Source: Perilla frutescens (lineage: Eukaryota > Streptophyta > Magnoliopsida > Lamiales > Lamiaceae). From it: 64,000 bases of DNA. Made by a program: the position numbers and the translations under genes. The stretch is taken from NCBI GenBank assembly GCA_026008535.1, contig BRKX01000003.1, positions 64,009,001 to 64,073,000 of the forward strand. The letters are read 5' to 3'. Positions 23,818 to 35,900 of the stretch are shown here, one piece after another (within the stretch, counting starts at the first letter, position 1; every line of letters begins with the position of its first letter). The notes below the pieces were generated by a model. It did not search any database. It saw only the letters and a list, made by a program, of their open reading frames with translations, and had not been told where the DNA came from.

Positions 23818-23979
23818 TTTTTTTTTTTTTTTTGTTGTCGAATGTAACCCGCAGCCGCTACCGAAGTGCGCACTGAGTAAACCCCGCCCCTGTGTAATAG
23901 CCTACAAATCACACAAGGAAGGTAAACCACACTTGGCAAGACAGGTGTGACAGGCTCACACCTAGTGGTGTTGGTGGGA
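23818..23979 (-). mobile_element. SINE-like retroposon with target duplication
   Basis: A block of about 150 bp with a poly-T head on the plus strand (poly-A tail on minus) sits between direct repeats AGACGTCTTCTTTTT (23808- and 23981-). The body, read on minus, starts near 23979 with 'ccaccaacaccactagg' and contains 'acacaggggcggggttt' and 'cactgagt..'-type inverse segments. Size, tail and long target duplication fit a plant SINE. I could not confirm tRNA A and B boxes. Confidence 0.75.
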
Positions 23980-23995
23980 AAGACGTCTTCTTTTT

Positions 23996-24648
23996 ATATA
24001 GGGATCGATCGGCCGATCAAGCTAGCTAGTCTCCTTGATCAGGAAACCTTAACACAAGATATTAAATACATTACTAAATAATGTATTTTTTCAGCATATG
24101 CAAAATCCATAAATGTTCATGAATGTAGATAATTAAGCTAGAAATTGAATTAATTAAGTGGTTTTGGTGACATTCCAACAGATTTATCGCCCACAAACAT
24201 AATACAGCTGTTCACAACCTGCAAGGAAACATGACAAAATAAAAAGGCTGCTCCATTACCCATAAAGTCAAGCATGTGTGTTAATTTCAATTAGTTTGTT
24301 TTATGCAAACTAATTAAGTAATGTTTAAGTTCTAACCCTACTCTCTCGCTTTTGTGTTCTTTTTTGAAGCATTCAACAACACTTTTCCCACATCATAAAA
24401 TTTGTAACGCTTTTGACCAAATTGCAGTTTGAGTTGAGTTTTGATTTGCAAGAGGAATTGAAAAAGAATGTGTTTGAATAGTTGGAGAGATATTTATTAA
24501 TGGAGAAAAAAGTGGGAGATTAATTAGGTTGCATAATTGCTGTTTTATGAGCTGTATATGCAAAAGGGCTTTCTTGATTAATTCAATCAATTGTCGGCAT
24601 AGATTTCAAGAGTGTTGATGTTTTTATGAATCAATTACTACATTTGGA
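23996..24648. other. AT-rich intergenic DNA
   Basis: Nothing recognised; no supported open frame. Confidence 0.5.
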
Positions 24649-24657
24649 AAAATAATA

Positions 24658-26164
24658 GTGGAAATGAGAAAAACTACCCACCTCGAGTTTTAAAAATTTA
24701 TTTTATCTATAAAATTTTAAATATATATTTTTTCATTTTCAATTACCAAAATATTCTTATATTAAAAAATCATACTTCATCTCCCCACCAACAACCCACA
24801 TCTCATTTGCAAAATTCTGATTTTGAAAAATTTTCTCTCCTCCACAATCTCATCGTCGATCTGTAAAATCTGAAGATTTTAAAAATTTGTCAAGAGTTCT
24901 TTCCCATATCGTCGATCGACACAAATTGAAAAGAAGAAATTCCAATTTCTCCACCGACCCAGCCATCGTCGACCTCCTCAAATTCAAGAGAAGAAATAGA
25001 AAATTATGCTGCAACCCCTTTGAAAGATTTTCGAAAATTTTGGCAAAAGTTCTCCCTATGTGCTTTCAAATTTAATTATTGATATTGTTAGATTGTAGGA
25101 TGTTGTTTGATTTGGGGGAAAAATTTGGTGGAATAAGTTTCTGCACATAATAGACATGCTTTAACATTAGAGGTACTTAAAAATCATCATAATGTAGTTT
25201 ATTTATGAAAATTTGGAAAAAAAATTAATATTTCTGCAACCCTTCAAAAAATCTAAAAAAGTGAAGTTCTTAATTTCTCCCATTGGAACCTGCGCACCGA
25301 GCCTAGCGTGTATACCTGAGCCGATGTATGTTAATGTGTTTGTTGATTTATGACGGTGTATCTACGTGCGCGCATGCCTTGTTCGAGCATCCGATGCCAA
25401 ATTGACAGTTGATGTTCGTGCCGATATTTTGACGATGTCTTCTATTGATATTTGTTGTTGCATGTGGAGCCAAGGCCAAATTGTCAATCAATATTCTACC
25501 GATGTCTCCCGCCGATATTTGTTATTGCGCGCCCGCACATCTTGTGCACGCCCCCGAGACCAAATTGTTAGTCGATGTTTATTGTTACGTGCAAAGCCAC
25601 CTGTGCACTGGTGTGTCTTGTGCGCGCACCTGAGGATAAATTTTCAACTCATGTTCTGTCGTTGTCTTCTGTTGTTCTACTCGTGCGCACATTCTGCTGC
25701 GCGTCGGGTCTTGCACGTAGTTAAGAACAAATTTTTTTTTTTTTATTTGTAAAGTCTAAATCCTTATCAATGTGAATTTTTTCAAATATTTCCAATGGTT
25801 GTGAGTTGACGCCAAGAATAACCCTTGTCAATATAAATTTTTAAGAAAAGTTGAACTCGGTTGCTCACTGCACTAGCTTGGCATGATCGAACTATCATAA
25901 AAACTTCACCATGTCCAATAATATTTTTATAAAGATGTGGTAGGTTTGTGGTGGAGTGTGATGGGGAAGATGAATATTGAAGATAATCACGGGCAAATCT
26001 GGGATGTGATGGAGTAGGTGAGGTATGTATTCAATTTTTATTTTTATGTTTGTTTAATATCTAAGGGATATTTTGGTTCAAAGTGGGTAAAAAAAAGTGT
26101 GTTTAAAAGTTGGTGAGTAAAATAATTTTTTTAAGACTTTAAGTGAGTAAAAAAAAGTTGACAC
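24658..26164. mobile_element. Non-autonomous MULE (1.5 kb) with perfect 9-bp target duplication
   Basis: AAAATAATA occurs at 24649-24657 and 26165-26173. The ends begin GTGGAAATGAGAAAAACTAC and, inverted, GTGTCAACTTTTTTTTACTC. They continue with similar sequence (ACYCAC..AGT.TTAAAAA..TTATTTTA), giving inverted arms of about 60 bp. The interior has higher GC than its surroundings and a degenerate tandem repeat. It could be a gene-capturing (Pack-) MULE, but I recognise no parent gene. Confidence 0.8.
25340..25720. repeat. Degenerate GC-rich tandem repeat inside the 1.5-kb MULE
   Basis: Units of roughly 65-110 bp share an order of elements: a 'gcgcgc..' or 'gcgccc' block, 'ccaaattg', 'gatgttc', 'gatgtct', 'gatatttgttgttgc'. 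At least four diverged copies are visible. A 128-residue open frame crosses it on the plus strand, but it is Cys- and Arg-rich with no domain, so I treat it as by-product. Confidence 0.65.
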
Positions 26165-26186
26165 AAAATAATATTGAGTTGTATGT

Positions 26187-26680
26187 AGGGATGTCAACTT
26201 TACCCGCGGGTAAACGGGTTATAGGAGCGGGTAGTACCTGTAGATTCGGATAACGAGTAGGGTACTACCCATGCCCGACTGCTAAATTTTGTTAGAGTAA
26301 AGATAGGGTATGAGATTAAGGTTTTACCCGATTACCCTACCCGATTAAATATATATGTATAAACTTTTTGAATTAATCTTCTAGTTTTGTTGTTATAGTG
26401 ACATCAGAATTTGATTTGTTTATATTAGTTATATTTTGACAAAAGAACTTATCTGTTACTTTTTTTTCGTGTTTTGGGGGATTTTTTATTGTGATATATT
26501 ATTAAATAAATCTAAACGGGTAACCCGTTTTACCTACGGGTATCCGATTACTCGTAGGGTAATACCCGTACCCTATCCTGTATAAAAATAGGGTAATAAG
26601 GTAGGGTATATGTAGGACATTTTATATTAGGGTAGGGTATGAGGAAGACATACGCGTACCCTACCCATTGACATCCCTGA
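26187..26680. mobile_element. Non-autonomous hAT element with 8-bp target duplication
   Basis: TTGTATGT flanks both sides (26179-26186 and 26681-26688). The ends are AGGGATGTCAA and, inverted, TCAGGGATGTCAA. The interior is rich in ACCCG/CGGGTA/ACCCTACC units in both orientations. A different copy of the same broad kind lies at 41485-42217. Confidence 0.88.
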
Positions 26681-26688
26681 TTGTATGT

Positions 26689-27773
26689 TTAGCTAACCTC
26701 AAAAGGGAAAAAAAGGATTGTACTTCAAGAAAAAATTCTTGTATGATTCACTCTGTCGAACGAAAGTATTTGCAAGACATTAGTGTTATCCGGTCTTAAT
26801 GAAACGATTTTATGATTGAAAGATAATTTTTAAAGCTTGAGTTGAGCTAAAACAACATCATGATCGAGCTCGATCAATTCTCTATTTCTCTTACTAAATA
26901 AGTTAAACAAGTGTAGCTCGAGCTCGTTAGAGATATACTTAGCAATTTTATTTATTAAGTATATAAAATGGGAAGCAATAAATGAGTCACGACTCAAGGA
27001 AATAGGCTTGCCAAGATATAAGAAGAGACATCACGACGAGAGATGATTAGTGAGCCGAATAATAACAAACTTAAGCTTAATTTGATAAAATAATCGAATT
27101 CGAAATCAAATTTGATCTGCTCGAATTGTTCAGATGACATGAATAATTGATCTCAAATTGACTTTGTTTGAAGTCGAAACCCTAACCATGTAAATTACTT
27201 TGTACAACCTTGACGCCAGCTAAGAATAATAAAGCCTATTTTTCTCGAGCTTAAATTGGCAAAGGTAAAAAAATTAACAGAAAAACGAGCATGATAAATG
27301 ATGAAATCTAGTAAAGCGGTTAAATTGCAAAAACCAGCACCTCTCACTAGTAAAATTGTGGTTGATTATATATTTGTTTTGTAATAATATATCTACACAC
27401 ACGTGACAAAACAAATCATTTTTTTTTCTATTTAGTTATCGGAAATGTACGTAGATGTTTAGAATTATATCAAAATTAAACAACTAGAGAGTTATTTGAT
27501 ACCTAATCAACTTAATTGTTAATTGAGCTGTAACATCTTTAATTTATGATATATGTGCTCGATTTTATGGAAAGGATGCCTTATTTTAAGAAATAGAGCA
27601 TATGCTTTTTATTACCTTAAAGCGAGTTATTGATAATGATATCATAAAAAAAAAAAAAAAACATTCATCGAGTCTTATAAATGGAGATGATTGCCCCTGA
27701 TGACATGCATGTGTATGATTGTGAATGTACTCGCAATAAATACAATTGAGAAAATGTGTAAAAACACCTCTAA
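26689..27773. other. AT-rich intergenic DNA
   Basis: No gene or element recognised. Confidence 0.5.
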
Positions 27774-27782
27774 ATTTTAATT

Positions 27783-28177
27783 GGGAAATTTATACTTTGA
27801 AACCTACATTTTGGACATTTTTTTAAAAATAACTCACTTTATTACTATTAGCAAAACAGTATCCATTTTTTCAAAATTTTTACAAGTCTGACCTCGATCA
27901 AATTTTCAGCCTAGAATATTTATGTGGCATCATGACCAACAAATTTATTTTATTTTTAATTCATAATTGACATGGAATATCCAGGTAATATTTTTTATTG
28001 GAGCAAAAAAGCCAGACAAAAATTCCAGCATGCCACATAGATATTCTAGGCTGGAAATTTGATCGAGGTCAGATTTGCAAAAATTTTGAAAAAGTGGGTA
28101 CTGTTTTACTAATAGTAATAAAGTGGATCATTTTTGAAAAAATATCCAAAATGTAGGTATCAAAGCGTAAATTTCTC
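27783..28177. mobile_element. MULE-type foldback MITE (395 bp)
   Basis: Inverted arms of about 150 bp start GGGAAATTTATACTTTGA and, inverted, GAGAAATTTACGCTTTGA. They share 'ttttgcaaatctgacc..gatcaaattt' and 'cctagaatat'. Flanking 9-bp repeats attttaatt (27774-27782) and attttagtt (28178-28186) match at 8 of 9 positions. Confidence 0.85.
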
Positions 28178-28186
28178 ATTTTAGTT

Positions 28187-31006
28187 TGAGGGCAAATTCA
28201 GCCTTAACGTTTTTAGAGCAAATAATACTAATGTTTACTAAATGTGCAAAACCTGCCTTCCCTCAAAACTAGTTTTTTTTTTTTTTTTTTATCTTGAATA
28301 TCTCTAAATCCTGAAGAATATCAATAATATCTCTAATCTTTATCTTGAAGAGTGAATGTAATTTTTTTAAAATCAAATATCACCCTAATTCTTTACCGAA
28401 TGTGTAACTCCTGCCTTCCCTCAAAAATAGTTTTTTAATGCAAGAATATCATTTTATTAACAAGATTTTTTATGTTGGGATATTATTTTTAAGGCAAACA
28501 CTTGCATGCATCATGATGCAAATAACACTATATGAAACGGGTCGGTCAAATCCGCTTTTGACTCGGTCAACGCGGGTCAACCCGCTTTGACTGGGTCAAC
28601 ACATAAAAAAAATTGTCCAAAGTGAGTACCAACCTTCCTATTAAAAGGTATCACAAAACATTCGAAAAGTACCATCTGTATCATTAAAAAGTAAGGGGTC
28701 TGATAGTTATTTTATACTAGTTTATTTAGTTCAAATTCTGATTTTTTTCTCAGTTTTTATATTGTATGTGTTGAGATTAATCTAAAACAATCATCATTCC
28801 AAGAATTTGCAAAGAAAAGCAAAACACGAGTTTGGTAAAATAAAAAGTACCATGTGGTAAGAAGAAAAGTATCAAGTACGATAAAGACAGGTATGAACCT
28901 GAGACGGGCGCGTGGGCCTCACCGGCCGCGCGTGGGCGCCACGTGGCACGCCCGCGTGGGACCACGCGCCCGCCTGAAATTGCTGGAAATAAGAGGTGCT
29001 GCATGCAAGTGCACCTCTACTTTTAAAAGTTGCAAATATGTTACGACGGTAGAACAGTAACAAAAATGGAATGTTGGGGATAAAATTATTATTAAATAAA
29101 AGTTAAGGTATTAATATTAAAAGTTACAAATGTTAGAGTATTGAGTATAATTTACCTAAAGTCGTTTTGAATGTGTGGAATTGTGATTTTTTTCTTCTTA
29201 TCCACGTATTCTACATCATAGTGACTCAATTTTCAGTTGTCGAAAAAAATATAAGGATGGTATAATTATGATAAAAATAAAATATTGAAGGAGTGTGTTT
29301 GATTAATAAATGTGCGGTTTTTATAAAAAAAAAAAGGGAGGGGGGGGGGGGGATGTAAATAAAATGAACATGAGAATCCCTAAATCCAATGATTGATTCT
29401 CCTACGGAACACTACACACACTAGTCACTTACTTTCCTTTTCCTTACTACATTAGGTTTCTAATTAACAATAGTAACTTTTTTCTTATTTTCTTATATAT
29501 CAAAAAATTAAAAATCATATGGCAAGAGAGAAGGACACGTGGCCTCTGCAGGCAACCTTTGTTGCTAAGTAAAGTAAACCACCATTGGCAGAAACCAATA
29601 AAGTTAGAAATGAGAGAGAGAGAGAGAGAGAGGAAACTTGTTTGCTTCAAAAGAAACTTTGAAAGTGAAAGAATAATTTTATATTCACCATTAACTGCCT
29701 CCCTTTTAGGGTGGATCCTTTTTCATTGTAATTTCCCGTGTTTATATTATTTATATAATATATAATATATAATATGAAAACATAAAATGTAAAATTAAAC
29801 TATATAAAGAATTATTAAGTTTTCAATTCTCGCACTTGTTTAATTTTCATTGCTCACCCTTTCACGATGTAACCATATCATTATTGATTAACTTAGGAAT
29901 GAATTATTTTATTTCATTATAAGTATGTTAGCACTACTCTTTCTTGTATTTACTTAAACTTAATTACCGACATAAATATGTATAATTATATTTGCATAAA
30001 TATTGGTGAAAACTATCGTAAAATACTTGCATGCAGCATTCGCAAAATGCATATATAGAACGTGGTATATAGGAGTAGGAATATATATATATATATATAT
30101 ATTATATAGCAAAGAAATTATATAGTACATATATATATATGTATATAATACGTTTCACCCAATATAATAGTCATTTTCTCTAGCCTGCATTTTTCTTCTT
30201 CCCCTTTTAGGTCAAAATTTGAAACTTAGGAGGAGGTGAGCATTAAAGTAACACAAATTGAGGCGTTATTGAAATGCAATTTGCGAGGCAACAAATTAAA
30301 ACTCTGAATTTGATTTGAATAAAGAAACGTGAATTAGAAACTATACGTAAAGTTTTACAAGGCGTTGAAAGTAAATAAAGTGGGAAAAAGCTGGAGAAAG
30401 TGACTGAGTCGGCCACTTTAACAAAGCAGCAAATCCCCACATTTCTTACACACAAATAATTGCTACTTACCAATTATACATCATATTTTCTTCTAATCAT
30501 TAACAAAAATCTTTATTCATTAATACTAATATCTGCTGCTACCTGACTTAATTTGCAAAAAGTTATAAGTGCTTGTGCATGTGAAATATGATTATTAACT
30601 TTATTTGCAATATCAAGAATTTAGATATCGATCGATCGGCTCTCATCTACAATCAAGATATATTAATATTAATTAATTGGAAGATCTAAACCAAATCCAC
30701 GCTCATATTTAATGATATATTTATAATTTTACTGTGTTTAGATTCGAATATTGTCTTGAATTTTAACGACCATAAGACAGTCTCACACCCTCTAACTAAA
30801 ATCCAATAGTAAGTCTATAACAAAATTGGAGATTAGATACAGAGAGAGAGGGTTGAAAATATATAATACTACATAATTAGAAAGTATCTATCTCATGCTA
30901 GTTAATTTTTTGGAAATAGATATAATATTTCCAACTTTTTAAGGTTAATTAAGGATATACAAGTAATTATAATTTTACCAATTAATAACGTTGCTCCGTG
31001 CCACTT
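28187..31006. other. Intergenic DNA with a GC-rich island and simple repeats
   Basis: No supported gene. A sharply GC-rich palindromic patch at about 28905-28980 (cgcgtgggcgccacgtggca) resembles a patch in the element at 51426-52822. Repeats of 'ggtcaac' type lie near 28530-28600. A G homopolymer lies at 29339-29352, a (GA)n run at 29610-29631 and TA runs near 30080-30140. Confidence 0.5.
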
Positions 31007-31392
31007 GAGATCCCTAATCCCAATTTGTGTGTGTCAACCGTGTGCCACACCTCAAAATTATTACTTTTTCTTTTATTTTTTCTTCAATTTTAATTTCTTT
31101 TGATTTAGTATAATTTTACATTATTATTTAGGGTTTATTCCACCCAATTAGGGTTTATAATTAATTTTTAATATTTAATTTTCATTTTTTTTAGTTAATA
31201 TAATTGATTTTTGGGGTTGATTATTCCAAACTTAGGGTATATAATTTTTTAAAATTTTAATTTTTTACAATAAATATTAATTATGATTAGTTATGATAAA
31301 ACAAATTTTATTTTTATAAAAAACATTATTAACAATATATAATTTTAATGGTGGCACACGGTTAGCACACACAAGTAAGACTAGAGGATCTC
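31007..31392. mobile_element. TIR MITE-like element upstream of the DUF761 gene
   Basis: The left arm (GAGATCCCTAATCCC..TGTGTGTGTCAACCGTGTGCCAC) and the inverted right arm (GAGATCCTCTAGTC..TTGTGTGTGCTAACCGTGTGCCACC) match over about 45 bp. The interior is AT-rich. I cannot identify a target duplication. It ends about 130 bp upstream of the TATA box of the next gene. Confidence 0.75.
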
Positions 31393-31523
31393 TACTCGAC
31401 GCGTGCAGCGATCAATAATTGAGTGAATGACAATACATTAAAAACCTTTAGAAGTTTCCATGAAGATCAAGAAGTACTTTCGCTATAGCTGAACGTACTA
31501 CTACTCCATGTGCTGTCTACGGC

Positions 31524-31531
31524 TATAAATA
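31524..31531 (+). promoter_or_regulatory. TATA box of the DUF761 gene
   Basis: TATAAATA lies 137 bp before the chosen start codon and would place transcription start near 31555-31560, giving a leader of roughly 110 bases. Confidence 0.75.
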
Positions 31532-31667
31532 CACCCTCACCTCCCTTCACTTGTTCAGCCTAAAAACATTTCTTTCTTCAACAAAAATTCTCTTACAAAC
31601 ACTCCCAATATTCCTCTCCAACCATCAATCAAATTCCAAACATCAAAGTGAAAAATCCATAAAAAAA

Positions 31668-32243
31668 ATGGAGCAAAGCATGCCAATAATAGCCAAGAAA
31701 TTCTGGAAAATAGTGAAAGTGGCATATTTCATGTTGAGAAAAGGTGTATCAAAGGCCAAATTGTTGTCCGATCTCAGCATGATGATGAAGCGTGGCAAGA
31801 TCGCCGGCAAAGCAGCCATGCAAAACCTCATCTTTCACGTCCACCACCACCACGTCGCCTCCTCCGCCGCCGCACAAGAACCACAGCTCTCCTACCCGAC
31901 CCCATTAAACGAATACGAGTTCAGCTGCAGCAGTAGCCCGGCTTACCCTACTTTCCGGCTACCCTTTCACCTCAACAAGCGGAAACAATCCCATGCAGCG
32001 CCGCCGCCGCAGCCTAGCGAGAATGAGCTGTGGGCGGCGGCGGTGGAGATGGCCAGCAGCGTGGCACCGTCACCGGCTCTGCCGGGGTTCGGGCGGACGC
32101 CGGTGGTGAGGCAGCTGAGGATAACGGATTCTCCTTTTCCGTTGCGAGAAATCGAAGAAGATAATCGTGTTAATGAAGCTGCTGATAAGTTCATCATGAA
32201 GTTCTACAGAGATTTGAAGAAGCAAAATTCAATGGCTTCCTGA
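31668..32243 (+). CDS. DUF761-domain protein, similar to Avr9/Cf-9 rapidly elicited protein 146 (191 aa)
   Basis: A single exon. The chosen ATG gives MEQSMPIIAKKFWKIV.., matching the start of this family; upstream in-frame sequence has no ATG and lies in the leader. Residues 1-60 are basic and hydrophobic (FMLRKGVSKAKLL, MMMKRGKIAGKA). A His-rich run (HVHHHH) follows, then a Ser/Pro-rich middle. The C-terminal VNEAADKFIMKFYRDLKKQ is the DUF761 motif. Members are often induced in defence or stress responses, but no biochemical activity is established. The gene is compact with a clear TATA box. Its 3' end faces the HD-ZIP III gene. Confidence 0.9.
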   Translation: MEQSMPIIAKKFWKIVKVAYFMLRKGVSKAKLLSDLSMMMKRGKIAGKAAMQNLIFHVHHHHVASSAAAQEPQLSYPTPLNEYEFSCSSSPAYPTFRLPFHLNKRKQSHAAPPPQPSENELWAAAVEMASSVAPSPALPGFGRTPVVRQLRITDSPFPLREIEEDNRVNEAADKFIMKFYRDLKKQNSMAS

Positions 32244-32920
32244 TTTTCTTCTTTTTCTTAAATATATATTTTTTTTTTTATTTCTTTTTCAAAGATGTGT
32301 GGAAGTGTATTTGCAATGTTATGTATGGGATTGTAATTTATATATTTCCACTGTTAAAAAAAAAAGATGTTTTATGAGAAGAAATTAAAGAATGATATTG
32401 TATAGGAAAGTTTGTAGTTTTCATTTGGTCGAGAAGTGTGTACCAGAAAATACATGCTAATCTAGCAATATAGAAAAAAAAATAAAAATTAATTATACAC
32501 CCTGTTGTCTTGTATTTGCATTTTGCAGTTAAATGATATATTGATGAATTCGAAAGTCATGTTAATTTGGGGGTGTTGTATTCATTTCTTAAGGTAATAT
32601 ATATAATTCTCTAGCTATATATTCATATTTCAATATTCAATCAATAGGAGCACTAATCTAATGAAAGCGGGGTAAGGAAGAGCTAGAACTTCATACATAG
32701 GTCTCTTCTACCTTAAAAAGTGATTTAAGATTCCAAAACAGGCATCATTCAGAAACAAGTGCAACACAATAATAAAACATGCAAGTAAAATGCAGGTAAT
32801 ATAGAAACAAAACAAAAATGCACCCCACAAACAACAATAATATAGAAACAAAAGCATGCTAAAACAACTGAGTTCTCGTTCAAACACATCTCCAGCTACT
32901 CCCAGTTTTGATCACTTGAA
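32244..32920. other. Shared 3' intergenic region between converging genes
   Basis: It holds the 3' untranslated regions of the DUF761 gene (left) and of the HD-ZIP III gene (right, minus strand). No further feature seen. Confidence 0.6.
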
Positions 32921-35900
32921 TCAAACAAACGACCAATTCACGAACATGAAGCAGATGCAGTGAGCATTCTCGTCTTCGTTCAGAACTTTCCAAGCAACGG
33001 CTCTCTCATATGAGACGGGTCTGCCCATGCTCGACAAACAAATGCCCCCTTGAAGAGTCACAAAACCCTGTCGAATCAACATGTTTATATAAGTCTAGAT
33101 CGAGCTCACAACTTTATGCGCAAAATTCCCCTCGGTGTTTCTATGTCAAGAAACAAGTGATTTTCTGACCTGATTCATTATCTGTGGGAATTCAGAACAG
33201 ACATTCTTCCTCCCATGATCATCAAATATCTTCTCCAGAGTGATGTCTTGAAGTGCAACCAGGGTTGTCTCGAGCATGTCAACACCGGCCTGGTTTGCAA
33301 ATGTGAAAACCGGCACTGCCTGCAGAAGCAGTGGCACGAAAGCAACACGAGAAAAGGAAGACATTGGCAAGCAATGACATGATGAAAGAAGGCTCATAAA
33401 AGATTCAAGTATGATTTTTCAGTAGCTTCACAAATCGGTATCAGAATCATTACCTTCACAGAGCAGCACATAATAGCATCTGAATGATGCCACAGAGCCT
33501 TAAGGATAGAATCGCTCCCTCCACAACTCGATTTTAGAAGTTCCACGCCCATAAAGTTCCTAGACAGAAACAGAACGAACCTTCATTAACCCAAGAAAAT
33601 GACAGTGATTGAGGTTTAAGGAATGTGTGGGGGGGTGTGTGTGTTTAATAGTCAAGCACGGACATGAAGTACCTATAACTTTGGCAGATCCAACGAGCGA
33701 GGGTGTGCGCTTCAGGAGTTCCAAGTGGTGACCGGAGACCAGCGTGAGGACCTAGGCTAGAGGGGGAGAGAGCTAATGCCACCCTTTGAACTGATGCTAT
33801 AATGCTACGGACATATTGTCGGGCCACGGATGCCACATTCTCTTGCATGTGGCTTTCAAACGCGAACTGAAATGCAATAGTCATGACAGACCTCGTAGTG
33901 CCACCGTTGCTAGAAAGGCCGTTTGGAGGTTTGTTTCCTGCTGTCCCAGTTTCCAGAGCAGAAGCAAGGTCCAGGGTTCGATTTGGACTGGAGGCTTCCT
34001 ATATATAATCAATCCAACAATGAATCTATCAATAAATAAAAATACCGACTTCCAAAATGAGAAAAGCAAGCAATGAAAACTGACCTTGCCCGAATCAAGA
34101 GGAATGATGCGAAAACCAGATGGCAGTAGTGGAGCATCATCAGCGAATGAGGCGTCAATAGGGGCAAATATGAGTTCAGAACATGTTCCGACAGCATTTT
34201 CATCCATTCCACTACAGAGCTGCCAGACTTGAAGATGAGTACCAGACGAGATAAAAAAACAAAGAGATAGAAAAGGAAAGCAAAATGATACAGGTACTGC
34301 TTTGAAATATTTGCATTCTCTTAGCATGTTTAAGGCACATCAAATAGGCCACCGGATATAACTAATAGGTTTTGAGAAATGCTTAATGAGTTGTTTTCAA
34401 GAAGAGTAACAAACTCCCAACTTATGTTCAATTAAGATCCTATTATGATAAGCGCTGCCAAATTTGATCGCTTTTAACTGAAAGCACAAGCCAAAAAGAG
34501 AGAATAAGAAAAAGAAAAGTGTCATAATCAACAAGACAGTAAATACAACAGATTTAGTTGAGCAGATGATAAACTTACTCCTTTATGCTCAAAGAGTACA
34601 GAATGCCTCGATTGAAATATATTATCCGAGGCTCCAAGCAAACATGTTTGCTTTCACATATGCAAAAAGAAAGAACAAAATATACCTGTAAGAGTAATAC
34701 ATCCCTAGGGATCATAGCATCTTCAGCAGAATGGGCAATACCTTCCAGCTTAATCACCTCCAGCAGCTATCGAGCATCAGGATATCCAAAATATTCGTGT
34801 CAAACAAGACAAAAGGTTACTACTTTAAAATGTCCAAATTTACCTCAAAAAAATATTATAAATAGGTGAAAAAAGGCAATTCTATATACTTGCCTCTTCA
34901 TGCTCGATAGTCTGAGCCAATGGGAGTATAACTTGGCCCCCAAAGTTACCAACTCGAGGGCCTAAGAACGTACAAGGACCAATTTTGATAGCAGCAGCTG
35001 AGTAAGCATCAATGTTGGTGTCAGCCCATTCTGATCTATGCTCTCGCAAAAATCGTAGTAGTATTGCAGGAGGCACATTCTGGACCCGAATATGAAGAGA
35101 AATTTATTACAATTACAGCCAAGGACACACACACACACGCACTCAAGACACGTGGATCTTTATGAACAAAAGCACATTTAAACATGCAGAAAATCCAGGC
35201 AACTGCCAAAGATGAATTTCTTGACAGTAGTAGGTTAACAACACCAAAATTTGCAGAAGCAATTCACAGCATAAATATTAACAATTCTAAGTGATGAATG
35301 TATCCACTCCAACTTGCACGACCCTTTTCTTAACGTCTTATATTGGAACATAAATACAGGCACATGTATGAAATCCTAGCTTGAACTATTAATTAAAACA
35401 GAACCTCCCTATAAACAGAATCACTTGATAGCTAGATTAAGCGCAACTCATACTAGCCTATTACAAATATCACATTAGGTTATTCATGAAACTTAATCCT
35501 TATTCAGAATCCACCGATTCATAAAATGGTGGGCAAATACGATTGAATGAATGACGAAGCAAGGCAAACATCACTGTTTTACAGAATATATCAATCAGGA
35601 TATGATTTATCTTTGCTCATCAGAATCTATCTACATTCCATCACCTTCAGAAATAGGTTCCCATGGGGAAAGAGAAACAGAGAAAATATTAGTACAAATT
35701 GTGAAGCTCACTGACCTGTAAAAGCATTGAGGCTTTGGCACAAAGGATTGAATTGCAAATGGAGTTGTATCCACTTGTGAAAGAAATATTTAAGCCCATC
35801 AATTTTTCTGGATTCGAGTTCACAAGAACTGTGATATCATCCATGCCATCATTGTCTATCAACGACCACCCCTCATCGCTAAACCCATTAAGGGCCTCAT

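Noticed and set aside
25366..25752. 128-aa open frame
   Set aside because: It crosses degenerate tandem repeats in a non-autonomous MULE, with no recognisable domain; kept only as a repeat.
33816..34869. Plus-strand frames opposite HD-ZIP III exons
   Set aside because: Antisense shadows of a gene whose exons and splice sites are fully consistent.
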